The position numbers and the translations under genes are program-made. The notes under the pieces are model-generated. The model ran no database searches. It worked only from the letters and a program-made list of their open reading frames with translations, and was not told the DNA's origin. From positions 1 through 64,000 of the forward strand of contig NZ_APLF01000008.1 in NCBI RefSeq assembly GCF_000355905.1: a stretch of 64,000 nucleotides of DNA, written 5' to 3'. Position 1 is the first letter of the stretch. Each line of letters begins with the position of its first letter. This document shows positions 41,912-51,852 of this stretch, one piece after another. The DNA comes from Psychroflexus gondwanensis ACAM 44 (lineage in GTDB: Bacteria; Bacteroidota; Bacteroidia; Flavobacteriales; Flavobacteriaceae).

Positions 41912-42733
41912 ATGGCAAAAATTACGGCTGCTGAAGTCAATAAGCTTAGAAAAAGTACTGGTGCTGGAATGATGGATTGTAAAAAAGCTCTTGTAGAAAG
42001 CGAGGGTGATTTTGACAAGGCTATCGAAATCTTAAGAAAAAAAGGTCAAAAAGTAGCAGCAAAAAGAGCAGACAGAGATTCTTCTGAAGGTGCTGTTATT
42101 GCTTCTGTAAATGAGGACGCCACTAAAGGTGTAATTGTTTCTTTAAACTGTGAAACTGATTTCGTTGCTAAAAACGATTCGTTTACAAAAATGGCTCATG
42201 ATTTCGCAAACTTAGCACTTGGTGTCGAGACGAAAGAAGAGTTGCTTAAACTAGATTACAACGGAATTACAGTTGAAGAAAAATTAACTGAGCAAACCGG
42301 AGTTATTGGTGAGAAAATCGAAATTGGAGATTTTAGAATTTTAAAAGCAGCATTCGTTGGATCTTATATCCATGCTGGTAATAAAATTGCTGTTTTAACA
42401 GGTCTTTCTAAGCCTGCTGAAGGCGCAGAAGAAGTAGCTAAAGAAGTTTCTATGCAAGCTGCTGCTATGAATCCAGTAGCACTTAACGAAGCAGGTGTCG
42501 ATCAAACTACCATAGATAAAGAGATTGAAATTGCAAAAGATCAGTTGAGACAAGAAGGGAAACCTGAAAACATGCTAGACAAAATTGCTGAAGGAAAAAT
42601 TAAGCGTTTCTTTAAAGACAACACTCTAGTGAACCAAGACTTTATCAAAGACAATAAAATTTCTGTTGCCCAACACGTTAAAACATTGGGCGATGTCGAG
42701 ATTGTAGCTTTTGAAAGAGTTGCTTTAGGGTAA
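41912..42733 (+). CDS. tsf: Elongation factor Ts
   Basis: The 273-residue guanine-nucleotide exchange factor for EF-Tu starts with the UBA-like domain containing VNKLRKSTGAGMMDCKKAL. It carries the core motif CETDFVAKNDSF (about 79-90) with the TDFV residues that contact EF-Tu. HVAAMNP-type AAAMNPVALN lies near 190. An in-frame ATG eight codons upstream exists, but the MAKITAAEV start is the conserved one. It follows rpsB, the standard order. Confidence 0.96.
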   Translation: MAKITAAEVNKLRKSTGAGMMDCKKALVESEGDFDKAIEILRKKGQKVAAKRADRDSSEGAVIASVNEDATKGVIVSLNCETDFVAKNDSFTKMAHDFANLALGVETKEELLKLDYNGITVEEKLTEQTGVIGEKIEIGDFRILKAAFVGSYIHAGNKIAVLTGLSKPAEGAEEVAKEVSMQAAAMNPVALNEAGVDQTTIDKEIEIAKDQLRQEGKPENMLDKIAEGKIKRFFKDNTLVNQDFIKDNKISVAQHVKTLGDVEIVAFERVALG

Positions 42734-42753
42734 TCTTATAGTATAAATACAAT

Positions 42754-42786
42754 AAGCCCTTTCGTTTTTGCGAAGGGGCTTTTTTG
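42754..42786 (+). terminator. Terminator after tsf
   Basis: AGCCCTTTCG and CGAAGGGGCT pair across a TTTTTG loop with one G-U, followed by six T, 20 bases after the tsf stop. Confidence 0.85.
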
Positions 42787-42834
42787 TGTTTAAAAATGAG
42801 CAACATAACTCATTTATCAGAATAAGATAATCCC

Positions 42835-42842
42835 TATATTTG
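42835..42842 (+). promoter_or_regulatory. -7 element of the pyrH-frr unit
   Basis: TATATTTG matches TAnnTTTG, 23 bases before the pyrH ATG and after the tsf terminator, which fits a new transcription unit. No -33 TTG seen. Confidence 0.5.
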
Positions 42843-42865
42843 CAAAACTTTATTTAAAATTCACT

Positions 42866-43573
42866 ATGCAGTATAAACGTGTTTTACTCAAACTCTCCGG
42901 AGAAGCTCTAATGGGCGATCGCAAATATGGAATTGATCCTAAGCGATTAGACGATTACGCCAAGGAGATTAAAAGTATAATCGATAAAGGGGTGGAAGTC
43001 GCGATTGTGATAGGTGGAGGTAATATTTTTCGGGGTATAGCTGGTGCCAGTAAGGGTTTGGATCGAGTTCAAGGTGACCACATGGGCATGCTTGCCACTG
43101 TGATTAACGGTCTTGCCTTACAAAGCTCTTGTGAAGATAATGGAATGCAAACTAGGTTGCAGTCTGCCATTAAAATCAATGAAGTTGCAGAACCTTTTAT
43201 AAGACGTAAAGCGATAAGACACCTAGAAAAAGGAAGAGTAGTTATTTTTGGTGGAGGCACGGGCAATCCTTATTTTACAACAGATTCTGCTGCTGTGCTT
43301 AGGGCTATAGAAATGGAAGCCGATGTGATTTTGAAAGGAACACGAGTAGACGGTATTTACACATCAGATCCAGAAAGCAATACTGATGCAACAAAATTTG
43401 ATTTTATCAGTTTTGATGATGTATTAAGGAAGGGCTTAAAAGTGATGGATACCACTGCATTTACTTTAAGTCAAGAAAATAAGTTACCCATCATAGTATT
43501 TGATATGAACACCCCAGGAAATTTATTGAGAATTATTTCAGGAGAAAATATTGGAACTAAAGTTAATTTATAG
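42866..43573 (+). CDS. pyrH: UMP kinase
   Basis: The 235-residue amino-acid-kinase-fold enzyme phosphorylates UMP to UDP. Motifs are KLSGEALMG at the N-terminus, [10 protein letters not shown] near residue 48, [15 protein letters not shown] (about 129-143) and [13 protein letters not shown] (about 157-169). Feedback by UTP and activation by GTP are usual in bacteria. It is 11 bases from frr and presumably co-transcribed with it. Confidence 0.96.
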   Translation: MQYKRVLLKLSGEALMGDRKYGIDPKRLDDYAKEIKSIIDKGVEVAIVIGGGNIFRGIAGASKGLDRVQGDHMGMLATVINGLALQSSCEDNGMQTRLQSAIKINEVAEPFIRRKAIRHLEKGRVVIFGGGTGNPYFTTDSAAVLRAIEMEADVILKGTRVDGIYTSDPESNTDATKFDFISFDDVLRKGLKVMDTTAFTLSQENKLPIIVFDMNTPGNLLRIISGENIGTKVNL

Positions 43574-43584
43574 AATAAAAAGTC

Positions 43585-44139
43585 ATGAACGAAGAAATAG
43601 AATTTATTATAGATAGCACCAAAGAATCCATGGAGCAAGCTATCCAACATTTAAGAAAACAGTTGGCCAGCATTAGAGCAGGGAAAGCAAATCCTTCGAT
43701 GCTATCTTCGGTAATGGTAGAATACTATGGGGCTAAAACACCTATTAGTCAAGTGAGTAATATCAATACTCCAGATGCTAGAACCTTGACTATCCAACCC
43801 TTTGAAAAAAGTATTATGAAGGATATTGAAAAGGGGATTATGAATGCTAATTTAGGATTTAACCCAATGAACAATGGGGAAAGTGTTATCATAAATGTTC
43901 CTCCACTTACTGAAGAAAGGCGTCTTCAACTTTCTAAACAGGCTAAAGCTGAAGCTGAAGAAGCTAAAATTGGGGTTAGAAACGACAGAAGAAATGCTAT
44001 GAATGAGATTAAAAAAGCAGACCTTCCCGAAGATGTTCAAAAAGACACTGAAGACGATATACAGAAATTGACCGATTCTTTTATTGAAGAGATTGATAAA
44101 ATCTATAGCGGTAAAGAAAAAGAAATCATGACTGTTTAG
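43585..44139 (+). CDS. frr: Ribosome recycling factor
   Basis: The 184-residue factor splits post-termination ribosomes together with EF-G. It shows the two-domain RRF pattern: long helices with LRKQLASIRAGKANPSML (about 23-40), EYYGAKTPISQVSNI, IQPFEKS, PPLTEERRLQLSKQAK (about 109-124) and a C-terminal helix with IDKIYSGKEKEI. Normal length. Confidence 0.96.
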   Translation: MNEEIEFIIDSTKESMEQAIQHLRKQLASIRAGKANPSMLSSVMVEYYGAKTPISQVSNINTPDARTLTIQPFEKSIMKDIEKGIMNANLGFNPMNNGESVIINVPPLTEERRLQLSKQAKAEAEEAKIGVRNDRRNAMNEIKKADLPEDVQKDTEDDIQKLTDSFIEEIDKIYSGKEKEIMTV

Positions 44140-44173
44140 TCTCAACGAACAATTCGTTTTAAAAGTTCAGCAT

Positions 44174-46477
44174 TTGAATATACAACATCTCTTCACTTTT
44201 TTTCTATTCATCCTTGTGTTGAGCTCCAATGCTCAATCTATAGTTTCTGGAAAAATTGTTGAAAATACAAAAGAAGAGACCTCCATCTCCAACGCTGTTT
44301 TGATCACCAATCAACAGCGTTATTTTTTTTCCAACCATGCGGGAGAGTTTAGTTTTGAATTGAATCCCAATGAGCATGTAGACCAAATCTTAGCGAAAGG
44401 CTATTTGGTTTATAATCAGGAAAATCTTTCTTCTCTTATCAAAATGCAACCTTCCGAAGCCTCCATAGGAACACGACTAAAAGGTTCGGAAATTGCTGAA
44501 GTAACCAAACAGCAAGTAGCTTCTTCGAACTTCCAGTTCAAGAGCTTTAGTAAAACGGTAATCAGCAACGAAGCTCCCGATTTTGTATTGAGAAAAGACT
44601 TAGATTTTAGATTAACTCAGAGTAGAGGTCTTCAGCAAAAGATCAATGCAATATCAGTAGAAGGTCTTGAAGGGGTAATTCCAAAAATGGTAAATAAAGA
44701 CATCCACTTTTTTAATTGGTTTCAAACTTATGTCAAAATTTTCGAAGACCAATTTGTCTCTCCGTTTAACAACTTGAATAAATCCATTTATGAATTTTAT
44801 TCGATTTACGAAGATGCTCAAGTAGAAATCATAAGCATTGAGCCTCTCTTAAAAGGATTTCAGAGATCGTTTAAAGGGGTTTTGGTTTTAGATAAATCTT
44901 CTTTGAAATTTAAAAAAATTCAAGTCACTCTCTATGCAGATTACAAGTTGACCCTGTCAACAGAATTTGATAACAAGTTAGGATTACCATCAGCCACAGA
45001 GCTATACATTTCCCCAGGAGATGGAGGTAAAAAAGTGTCGTTTTTTGGAGGAGGTTTAGATTTTGGACGTATCCAAAAGAAAAATCCAAAACAAGATAAG
45101 GCTAAATTAGTCCACCAACAGATTTACTTTGACTATAAAAGCGGAGATACTATAAGTCCTTTCTCTAAGCAACTAAGTAAAATCCTTGAGGATCGAGACT
45201 ATACGGTTCCATATACGTATTGGGAGGAATTGGACTATGACTTCATCAAAGGAAAAGCTCTGGATACATTAGCTTTGAGGCTATACGTCGACAAGGAAAA
45301 TGTAAAGAATCGAGTTAAGAGAATCTCAGCATTCGATGCTGGTTATCTTCCTGTAGGTATCGTAGATATTGATTTAACACGCCTGATTAAGGTAAATAAC
45401 TACGAAGGCCTAAGGCTTGGGTTAGGTTTACAGACCAATCAATCTTTTTCTGAAAAATATAGGATTGGTGGTTTTACAGCTTATGGAACTCAAGATGAAA
45501 ACATTAAATATGGTCTCAATGTCGGGAAATTACTCAATGCCAACACAAGCACATGGTTAAATGCTTTTTACGACAACGATATTGAAGAGGTAGGAACCAA
45601 TAGTTACCTCACCGATCAACGCGTCTATTCTTTGTTTGAACCTAGATTGGTTAATATTACTTTTTTCTATAAGTATGAAAAATACGGGTTAAGCTTGCAG
45701 CATAACTTTACACCGCAGCTAATGTCGGAGTTGAAAGTGGATAAAAACAGCATATCTCAAACACGAGCCTATGCTTTTGAAAACGATGGGAATTTGTTTG
45801 AGAATTATAACTTAGCTACGGCGACCTTAGGGTTAAGGTGGACACCAAACTATACCTATTCCAAAGTTGGTAGAAGAATTTATATCGATAACGAGTTCAC
45901 CCCAGAAATTACAGCACAACTAAGCCAAAGTATTGAAGGGGTTTTAGACGGTGACTTCAGTTTTACAAAGCTAAGTGCAAAAATAGATTACGATTTTCAA
46001 CATAGCTGGGGGAGTCTGTCTAGCATAGAGCTTGGAGGTGATTTGGGATTTGGCGACATCCCTTTAATGCATACGTTTCACGCTTTTCCCAATAGTCCAA
46101 ACAAGCCGACAGTATTGAATAGATTTTCAGTTGCTGGTATAAAAAGTTTTGAAACTATGTATTTCAACGAGTTTTTCAGCACCAAATTAGCAACGCTTCA
46201 TCTTAAACATAGACTTGCTCCTTTTAAACTTTCAAATACAATTCAACCCGAATTAGTTTTGATTTCTCGACATGCTATTGGTGATTTCCAAAATCCAGAA
46301 CGTCACCAAAACATTGCTTTCAATACCTTGTCCCAAGGCTATAACGAAGCGGGGCTAGAAATCAATAAATTACTTTTCGGATTTGGTTTGAGTTTTGCTT
46401 ACCGCTATGGGGCTTACCATTTGCCAGAATTTGAAGATAATCTTTCTCTTAAATTTACTTTCTATCTAAAGCTTTAA
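44174..46477 (+). CDS. DUF5686 family outer-membrane protein
   Basis: The 767-residue protein has a signal peptide ending SSNAQ and a carboxypeptidase-regulatory-like domain (about 22-85). A middle region contains NDIHFF-type DIHFFNWFQTYVKIF and LDFGRIQKK. The C-terminal half is a beta-barrel of the surface-antigen/D15 type with periodic aromatic residues and a final FTFYLKL. It matches DUF5686 proteins of Bacteroidota; function unknown, possibly in outer-membrane biogenesis. There is no ATG near the start and TTG is used; the gene begins 34 bases after frr and may be transcribed with it. Confidence 0.78.
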   Translation: MNIQHLFTFFLFILVLSSNAQSIVSGKIVENTKEETSISNAVLITNQQRYFFSNHAGEFSFELNPNEHVDQILAKGYLVYNQENLSSLIKMQPSEASIGTRLKGSEIAEVTKQQVASSNFQFKSFSKTVISNEAPDFVLRKDLDFRLTQSRGLQQKINAISVEGLEGVIPKMVNKDIHFFNWFQTYVKIFEDQFVSPFNNLNKSIYEFYSIYEDAQVEIISIEPLLKGFQRSFKGVLVLDKSSLKFKKIQVTLYADYKLTLSTEFDNKLGLPSATELYISPGDGGKKVSFFGGGLDFGRIQKKNPKQDKAKLVHQQIYFDYKSGDTISPFSKQLSKILEDRDYTVPYTYWEELDYDFIKGKALDTLALRLYVDKENVKNRVKRISAFDAGYLPVGIVDIDLTRLIKVNNYEGLRLGLGLQTNQSFSEKYRIGGFTAYGTQDENIKYGLNVGKLLNANTSTWLNAFYDNDIEEVGTNSYLTDQRVYSLFEPRLVNITFFYKYEKYGLSLQHNFTPQLMSELKVDKNSISQTRAYAFENDGNLFENYNLATATLGLRWTPNYTYSKVGRRIYIDNEFTPEITAQLSQSIEGVLDGDFSFTKLSAKIDYDFQHSWGSLSSIELGGDLGFGDIPLMHTFHAFPNSPNKPTVLNRFSVAGIKSFETMYFNEFFSTKLATLHLKHRLAPFKLSNTIQPELVLISRHAIGDFQNPERHQNIAFNTLSQGYNEAGLEINKLLFGFGLSFAYRYGAYHLPEFEDNLSLKFTFYLKL

Positions 46478-46506
46478 CTTTGAAACGGTTTACACATTTG
46501 ATTTTT

Positions 46507-46514
46507 TACATTTG
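46507..46514 (+). promoter_or_regulatory. -7 element of the MMPL transporter gene
   Basis: TACATTTG matches TAnnTTTG, 19 bases before the ATG; a TTG occurs 24 bases upstream, slightly beyond the usual spacing. Confidence 0.45.
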
Positions 46515-46533
46515 CAAATTCAGATTATAATTT

Positions 46534-48930
46534 ATGCATAAGGTGTTTAGCTTTGGATTTTGGAATTTTATCGCTAGTAGGATTCTCAGAAATAGGATTG
46601 TCATTATTCTTATCCTTCTAGGAATAACTGTATTTCTAAGTATGCAGTGGCAGCACATGCAGTTTTCTTATTCTGAAGCTAATATGCTTCCAGATGATGC
46701 TCCTATCAATCAACAATATGCAGATTTTGAAGAGAAATTTGGATCTGATGGGAATGTGATTATGCTCGCCACAGATGATGAGGATTTATTCACGCTGGAA
46801 AAGTTTAAAGCTTGGAAAACACTATCTGATACTCTTGCTACCTTTCCTGAAATAAAATCTGTTATTGGGATTCATAATCTTCAAGAATTGATAAAACTTG
46901 AAAATCCTAAGCGTTTTGAAATGCAACAGATTTTAAGCAAAAGCACTGATATTTCAAAACAACAGCTGGAAGCTTACAGCAAGTCTCTATTCACAGATTA
47001 CCCTTTTTATGATGGATTGATTTTCAATTCTAAAAATAAAACTGTGCAAACTGTAGCGTATATGCAAGACAGCATAGTCAACGCTGAAGGGCGTAAGGTT
47101 TTTATCATGGAGAAGTTTGTTCCCTTGATAGAGTCGTTTAAGAAAAACCACAATATCGAGCTTCATGTTTCCGGGATGCCCTACATACGAACTCTCAATT
47201 CGCAAAATATTGTAGATGAAATCCAATGGTTTGTATTAGCAGCTTTATTGGTAACCTCAGTTATATTCTTCTTCTTTTTTAGGTCATTTCGTGCCACATT
47301 AATTTCAATGTTAACCGTTATAATTGGTGTGATGTGGGCTTTTGGATTTATGGGCCTCCTTGGTTTCGAAATTACTGTCTTAACTGCTGTCATCCCGCCA
47401 CTTATTATCATTATAGGGATTCCAAACTGTATTTTCTTGATCAATAAATACCAGCATGAAATCAAAAAACATGGTAACCAGGCAAAGTCTCTTCAGCGTG
47501 TAATTACTAAAATTGGAAATGCCACACTGATGACTAATGTCACTACAGCTTCGGGATTTGCAACCTTCATTTTCACTCAAAGTGAATTACTAAAAGAGTT
47601 TGGGATTTTAGCTTCCATCAACATTATTGCCATTTTTATTTTGAGTCTTCTTATTATACCTATTATCTATAGTTACATGCCATTGCCCAATGATAAGCAC
47701 CTAAGACATCTTGGTAAACAATGGATAGAAGGCTTTGTAGAATGGATTGTGAAGATGGTAAGGGATAAAAGAATTACTATTTACTTCACCTCTGTAGCCG
47801 TTTTAGGGATAAGCATCATAGGTATTTTCAATATTAAAATTTCTGGGAGTCTACTTGAGGATATGCCACAAAATGCTGAATTCTTTGAGGATATTAAATT
47901 CTTTGAAGATAAGTTTGATGGTGTTTTACCCCTAGAAATTATGATTAACACTAAAAGGCCAAATAGTGTGATCAAGTTATCAACTTTGAAAAAGATGGAT
48001 CAATTGGCCTCCGAAATTGTTGATATTAAAGAGCTTTCGGCGCCTTTATCGGTCGTTAATCTGGCTAAATATTCCAAGCAAGCCTTTTATAATAATAACC
48101 CCAAGTACTACCAATTACCAACCTCTCAGGAGCAAACTTTTATGTCGCCGTACCTCAAGAGTATGGAAAATATGAAAGGAGCTGGAATCAGTTCGTATGT
48201 GGATTCTACAGGACAATTTGCGAGGATGACCATGTTTATGAAGGATATCACGACAGAGGAAATCAAAAAAATTGAAGATAGGCTCTTACCCAAGATCCAA
48301 AAGATATTTCCAGAAGACCGTTATGAAGTGACTATGACAGGAAAAGCTCTGGTTTATCAAAAAGGGACGCATTATTTGGTAGACAATTTAGTCTTATCTC
48401 TTTCCTTAGCTATTTTGCTAATTGCTCTATTTATGGCCTGGATGTTTCGTTCTTTTAGGATGATTTTGATTTCCCTTATTCCTAATCTACTGCCTTTATT
48501 GATGACCGCTGGTATGATGGGCTTTCTAGGGGTTCCTATAAAGCCATCTACAATTCTTGTCTTCAGCATAGCGTTTGGGATAAGCGTAGACGATACCATC
48601 CACTTTTTGGCAAAATACAGGCAAGAGTTAAAGGCGAATCATTGGAAAATAAAGCGGTCTGTATATCCAGCTTTAAGGGAAACTACCGTGAGTATGTTTT
48701 ATACCTCTATCGTTTTATTCTTCGGGTTTTCAGTGTTTATGATCTCAAGTTTTGGAGGAACCGTTGCCCTAGGAGGCTTAGTTTCTGCAACACTCCTTTT
48801 TGCTATGCTGGCTAATTTACTGTTGTTGCCTTCTTTATTGCTTTCATTAGAAAGAAGCATCGCCAATCAAAAAACAATGAAGGAGCCTCAAATGAGCATC
48901 ATCGATGAAGAAGACGAAGAACTGTTATGA
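46534..48930 (+). CDS. MMPL/RND-family transporter
   Basis: The 798-residue inner-membrane protein has the duplicated RND plan. The first helix (about 19-37) precedes a periplasmic domain, then five helices (about 227-380) with AVIPPLIIIIGIPN. A second helix (about 420-440) and periplasmic domain follow, then five further helices (about 625-780) with FSIAFGISVDDTIHFLAKY, where the acidic pair in the helix is typical of proton-driven MMPL/patched-like carriers. Substrate unknown; lipids or hydrophobic compounds are typical. It overlaps the next gene by 4 bases. Confidence 0.85.
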   Translation: MHKVFSFGFWNFIASRILRNRIVIILILLGITVFLSMQWQHMQFSYSEANMLPDDAPINQQYADFEEKFGSDGNVIMLATDDEDLFTLEKFKAWKTLSDTLATFPEIKSVIGIHNLQELIKLENPKRFEMQQILSKSTDISKQQLEAYSKSLFTDYPFYDGLIFNSKNKTVQTVAYMQDSIVNAEGRKVFIMEKFVPLIESFKKNHNIELHVSGMPYIRTLNSQNIVDEIQWFVLAALLVTSVIFFFFFRSFRATLISMLTVIIGVMWAFGFMGLLGFEITVLTAVIPPLIIIIGIPNCIFLINKYQHEIKKHGNQAKSLQRVITKIGNATLMTNVTTASGFATFIFTQSELLKEFGILASINIIAIFILSLLIIPIIYSYMPLPNDKHLRHLGKQWIEGFVEWIVKMVRDKRITIYFTSVAVLGISIIGIFNIKISGSLLEDMPQNAEFFEDIKFFEDKFDGVLPLEIMINTKRPNSVIKLSTLKKMDQLASEIVDIKELSAPLSVVNLAKYSKQAFYNNNPKYYQLPTSQEQTFMSPYLKSMENMKGAGISSYVDSTGQFARMTMFMKDITTEEIKKIEDRLLPKIQKIFPEDRYEVTMTGKALVYQKGTHYLVDNLVLSLSLAILLIALFMAWMFRSFRMILISLIPNLLPLLMTAGMMGFLGVPIKPSTILVFSIAFGISVDDTIHFLAKYRQELKANHWKIKRSVYPALRETTVSMFYTSIVLFFGFSVFMISSFGGTVALGGLVSATLLFAMLANLLLLPSLLLSLERSIANQKTMKEPQMSIIDEEDEELL

Positions 48931-49652
48931 AAAATGATATTTTCCATTTCAAAGAGTTTGATGTTATCCAATCGAAATCTGCCATGAAGATTGGCACGGA
49001 CGCTGTATTGCTAGGAGCATGGGTACCATTAACTCATACTGAACTTAAAGTATTAGATATTGGAGCGGGAACTGGGGTTCTAAGCCTTCAGATAGCACAA
49101 CGCTCCATCGCAGATACAATAGACGCAGTGGAAATTGATCCAGATGCTTTTGAAGAATGTGTTACCAATTTTGAAAATAGCCCTTGGGGAGATAGATTGT
49201 TTTGTTATCATGCCGGGTTCGTAGAATTCTATTCTGAAATGGAGGAGACCTACGACCTAATTATTTCGAATCCCCCCTTTTTTCAGTCCCCGTTAAATTC
49301 TGAATCCAAAATTAACTCAAGAGAAACGGCAAGATTTCAAGACCGTCTTAATTTTGAGGAGTTGTTAAAAGGGGTGTCTGTTTTATTAGCAGAAGATGGT
49401 CAGTTTAGCCTTATACTCCCTTATCCAAAAATGGAAGAATTCATACAAAAGGCAGAAGACTACGCTTTATTTCCAACAACAATTCTAAATGTAAGAGGCC
49501 ATTCATCTTCCCCCCTTAAGCGATCGCTTATTACTTTCAGAAGAAATAAAGAAGAGACTATTAAGCAAAACGAATTGATTATTGAGTTGGAAAGGCACCA
49601 CTATACCCAAGATTATATAGATTTAGTAAAAGATTTCTACTTAAAGATGTGA
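48927..49652 (+). CDS. trmN6: tRNA1(Val) N6-adenosine methyltransferase-type protein
   Basis: The 241-residue class I SAM methyltransferase has SAM-binding LDIGAGTGVLSLQIAQR (about 44-60), the acidic strand end DAVEIDPDAFEE and the N6-adenine motif ISNPPFFQSPL (about 112-122). This combination is that of YfiC/TrmN6, which methylates A37 of tRNA1(Val). The window also carries two tRNA-Val genes, though that closeness is probably accidental. It starts within the transporter stop (ATGA overlap). Confidence 0.85.
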   Translation: MKNDIFHFKEFDVIQSKSAMKIGTDAVLLGAWVPLTHTELKVLDIGAGTGVLSLQIAQRSIADTIDAVEIDPDAFEECVTNFENSPWGDRLFCYHAGFVEFYSEMEETYDLIISNPPFFQSPLNSESKINSRETARFQDRLNFEELLKGVSVLLAEDGQFSLILPYPKMEEFIQKAEDYALFPTTILNVRGHSSSPLKRSLITFRRNKEETIKQNELIIELERHHYTQDYIDLVKDFYLKM

Positions 49653-49712
49653 TTATTTACGATTTAGTCAAAATAATAACAAAGCTTCACAAGTGTTCAG
49701 AATTCTATTCCT

Positions 49713-49720
49713 TAAATTTG
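49713..49720 (+). promoter_or_regulatory. -7 element of the glutaryl-CoA dehydrogenase-like gene
   Basis: TAAATTTG matches TAnnTTTG, 24 bases before the ATG; no TTG at the -33 distance. Confidence 0.45.
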
Positions 49721-49744
49721 TATTACACTTTTTGACATAACATT

Positions 49745-50923
49745 ATGAGACAAGATACTTTCCAAGCCCCAGATTACTACGAAATCGACGATTTGCTAAC
49801 CGAAGAACACCGGATGATTCGTCAAGCTGCTCGTGACTGGGTAAAGCGCGATGTAAGTCCAATTATAGAAGAGGCTGCACAAAAAGCAGAATTTCCAAAA
49901 TCAATTATCAAAGGTTTATCAAGTATTGGTGCTTTTGGTCCTTATATTCCCGAAGAATATGGCGGTGCAGGACTTGACCAGATTTCTTATGGATTAATCA
50001 TGCAAGAAATAGAACGAGGTGATAGTGGCGTAAGGTCCACAGCTTCTGTTCAATCTTCTTTGGTCATGTTTCCTATTTATGAATATGGGACTGAAGAGCA
50101 GCGTAAGAAATTTTTACCCAAATTAGCCTCGGGTGAATTTATGGGATCGTTTGGGTTAACCGAACCTGATCATGGTTCTAACCCAAGTGGTATGACAACT
50201 CACTTTGTAGATAAAGGGGATCATTATTTACTTAACGGAGCGAAAATGTGGATTTCTAACTCCCCATTTTGCGATGTTGCGGTGGTCTGGGCTAAAAGTG
50301 AAGAAGGTAGAATACATGGACTTATCGTAGAGCGAGGTATGGATGGGTTTTCCACTCCTGAAACTCATAACAAATGGTCGCTTAGAGCTTCTGCAACTGG
50401 TGAATTGATTTTTCAAGACGTGAAAGTTCCTAAAGAAAATTTGCTTCCAGGTAAAAGCGGCTTAGGTGCACCATTGTCATGTTTAGATTCAGCTCGATAT
50501 GGTATAGCCTGGGGTGCTATTGGAGCAGCAATGGATTGTTACGATACTGCTTTGCGTTATTCTAAAGAACGTATTCAATTTGGAAAACCTATCGCTGGTT
50601 TTCAATTACAACAAAAGAAACTCGCTGAAATGATTACTGAAATCACAAAAGCACAGCTTTTGGCATTGAGATTGGGTCAGTTGAAAAATGAAGGTAAAGC
50701 TTCGACAGCTCAAATTTCTATGGCTAAACGAAATAATGTAGAAATGGCTATACATATTGCCAGAGAATCTCGGCAAATCCTCGGCGGAATGGGAATTACA
50801 GGAGAATATAGCATCATGCGCCATATGATGAATCTCGAGAGTGTAATTACTTACGAAGGCACTCACGATATCCATTTATTGATTACAGGTCTAGACATTA
50901 CAGGCTTATCTGCGTTCAAATAA
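49745..50923 (+). CDS. Glutaryl-CoA dehydrogenase-like acyl-CoA dehydrogenase
   Basis: The 392-residue FAD enzyme has the GCDH-type segment GVRSTASVQSSLVMFPIY (about 95-112). FGLTEPDHGSNPSGM (about 138-152) is the FAD/substrate loop, and MLGG-type QILGGMGITGEYSIMRHMMN follows. The catalytic base is in VITYEGTHDIH (about 369-379). GCDH oxidises and decarboxylates glutaryl-CoA to crotonyl-CoA in lysine and tryptophan degradation. It is distinct from the other acyl-CoA dehydrogenase in this window (different C-terminal signature). Confidence 0.88.
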   Translation: MRQDTFQAPDYYEIDDLLTEEHRMIRQAARDWVKRDVSPIIEEAAQKAEFPKSIIKGLSSIGAFGPYIPEEYGGAGLDQISYGLIMQEIERGDSGVRSTASVQSSLVMFPIYEYGTEEQRKKFLPKLASGEFMGSFGLTEPDHGSNPSGMTTHFVDKGDHYLLNGAKMWISNSPFCDVAVVWAKSEEGRIHGLIVERGMDGFSTPETHNKWSLRASATGELIFQDVKVPKENLLPGKSGLGAPLSCLDSARYGIAWGAIGAAMDCYDTALRYSKERIQFGKPIAGFQLQQKKLAEMITEITKAQLLALRLGQLKNEGKASTAQISMAKRNNVEMAIHIARESRQILGGMGITGEYSIMRHMMNLESVITYEGTHDIHLLITGLDITGLSAFK

Positions 50924-50959
50924 GTAGGATACTTTTTAAATAGAATATAAAAACTGCAG

Positions 50960-50989
50960 CCAGTTGAACTTGTTTCGACTGGTTTTTTT
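50960..50989 (+). terminator. Terminator of the glutaryl-CoA dehydrogenase-like gene
   Basis: CCAGTTGA and TCGACTGG pair over 8 positions (one T-G) with a short loop and seven T after the stem. Confidence 0.8.
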
Positions 50990-51012
50990 AATTTTGGAAA
51001 AATAATAGAAAG

Positions 51013-51798
51013 ATGAAGCAGGTTGAGCAGGTAAAAGAAAGTTTAAAAGGGCTAAGAGACCAACTTATGGCTCACAAGCTATATAAAGATGTAGAAAGCC
51101 CACAGGATTTAAAAATCTTTATGAAGCACCATGTTTTTGCAGTTTGGGATTTTATGTCACTATTAAAGTCGCTTCAAACTCAACTCACCTGTACCACTTC
51201 ACCATGGGTTCCTCTAGGAAATCCGAAGCATAGATATCTCATAAATGAAATTGTCTTGGCAGAAGAAACAGATCTCAATTGTTATGGTGAGCGCCAAAGC
51301 CATTTTGAGATGTATTTGGATGCCATGAAAAAGGCTGAATCCTCCACCAATGCAATTCATGAGTTTGTTAGCCAAGTACAGCACGGGACTGATATCTTTT
51401 TGGTGATTTCAACCAGTGACTTACCAATTTCTGTCAAAGAATTTCTATTGTTTACATTTAATGTTATCAAAAGAAACAAACCTCATGAGATTGCTGCTTG
51501 CTTTACTTTTGGTAGAGAAGAATTGATTCCAGATATGTTTACCTCTATCATAGGTGAAATACAAAAGAACTTTCCAAAAGAGGATTTAAGTTTGTTTAAA
51601 TACTATTTCGATAGGCATATTGAATTGGATGCAGACGAACATGGTCCTATGGCTTTAGAATTAATCACCGAGTTGTGTGGGTCAGATAAAGAAAAGTGGA
51701 AAGAAGTAGAGATTTGCTCTCGAGAAGCTTTAGAAAAGAGGCTAGGTTTATGGAACGGGATCGCTAAAGAAATAAATTACTACAAGGCTATTGCTTAA
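51013..51798 (+). CDS. DUF3050 family protein
   Basis: The 261-residue all-helical soluble protein contains LMAHKLYKDVESPQDLKIFM, FMKHHVFAVWDFMSLLKSLQ (about 36-55), LINEIVLAEETD and HIELDADEHGPMALE. The spaced His and Glu residues are like those of the heme-oxygenase-like diiron fold, to which DUF3050 has been compared. No reaction is established. It is transcribed alone. Confidence 0.82.
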   Translation: MKQVEQVKESLKGLRDQLMAHKLYKDVESPQDLKIFMKHHVFAVWDFMSLLKSLQTQLTCTTSPWVPLGNPKHRYLINEIVLAEETDLNCYGERQSHFEMYLDAMKKAESSTNAIHEFVSQVQHGTDIFLVISTSDLPISVKEFLLFTFNVIKRNKPHEIAACFTFGREELIPDMFTSIIGEIQKNFPKEDLSLFKYYFDRHIELDADEHGPMALELITELCGSDKEKWKEVEICSREALEKRLGLWNGIAKEINYYKAIA

Positions 51799-51852
51799 GT
51801 ATTAAAACCCTCATTATTACTAAATTAAGACACTTGCAGATCTAGTTCAAAT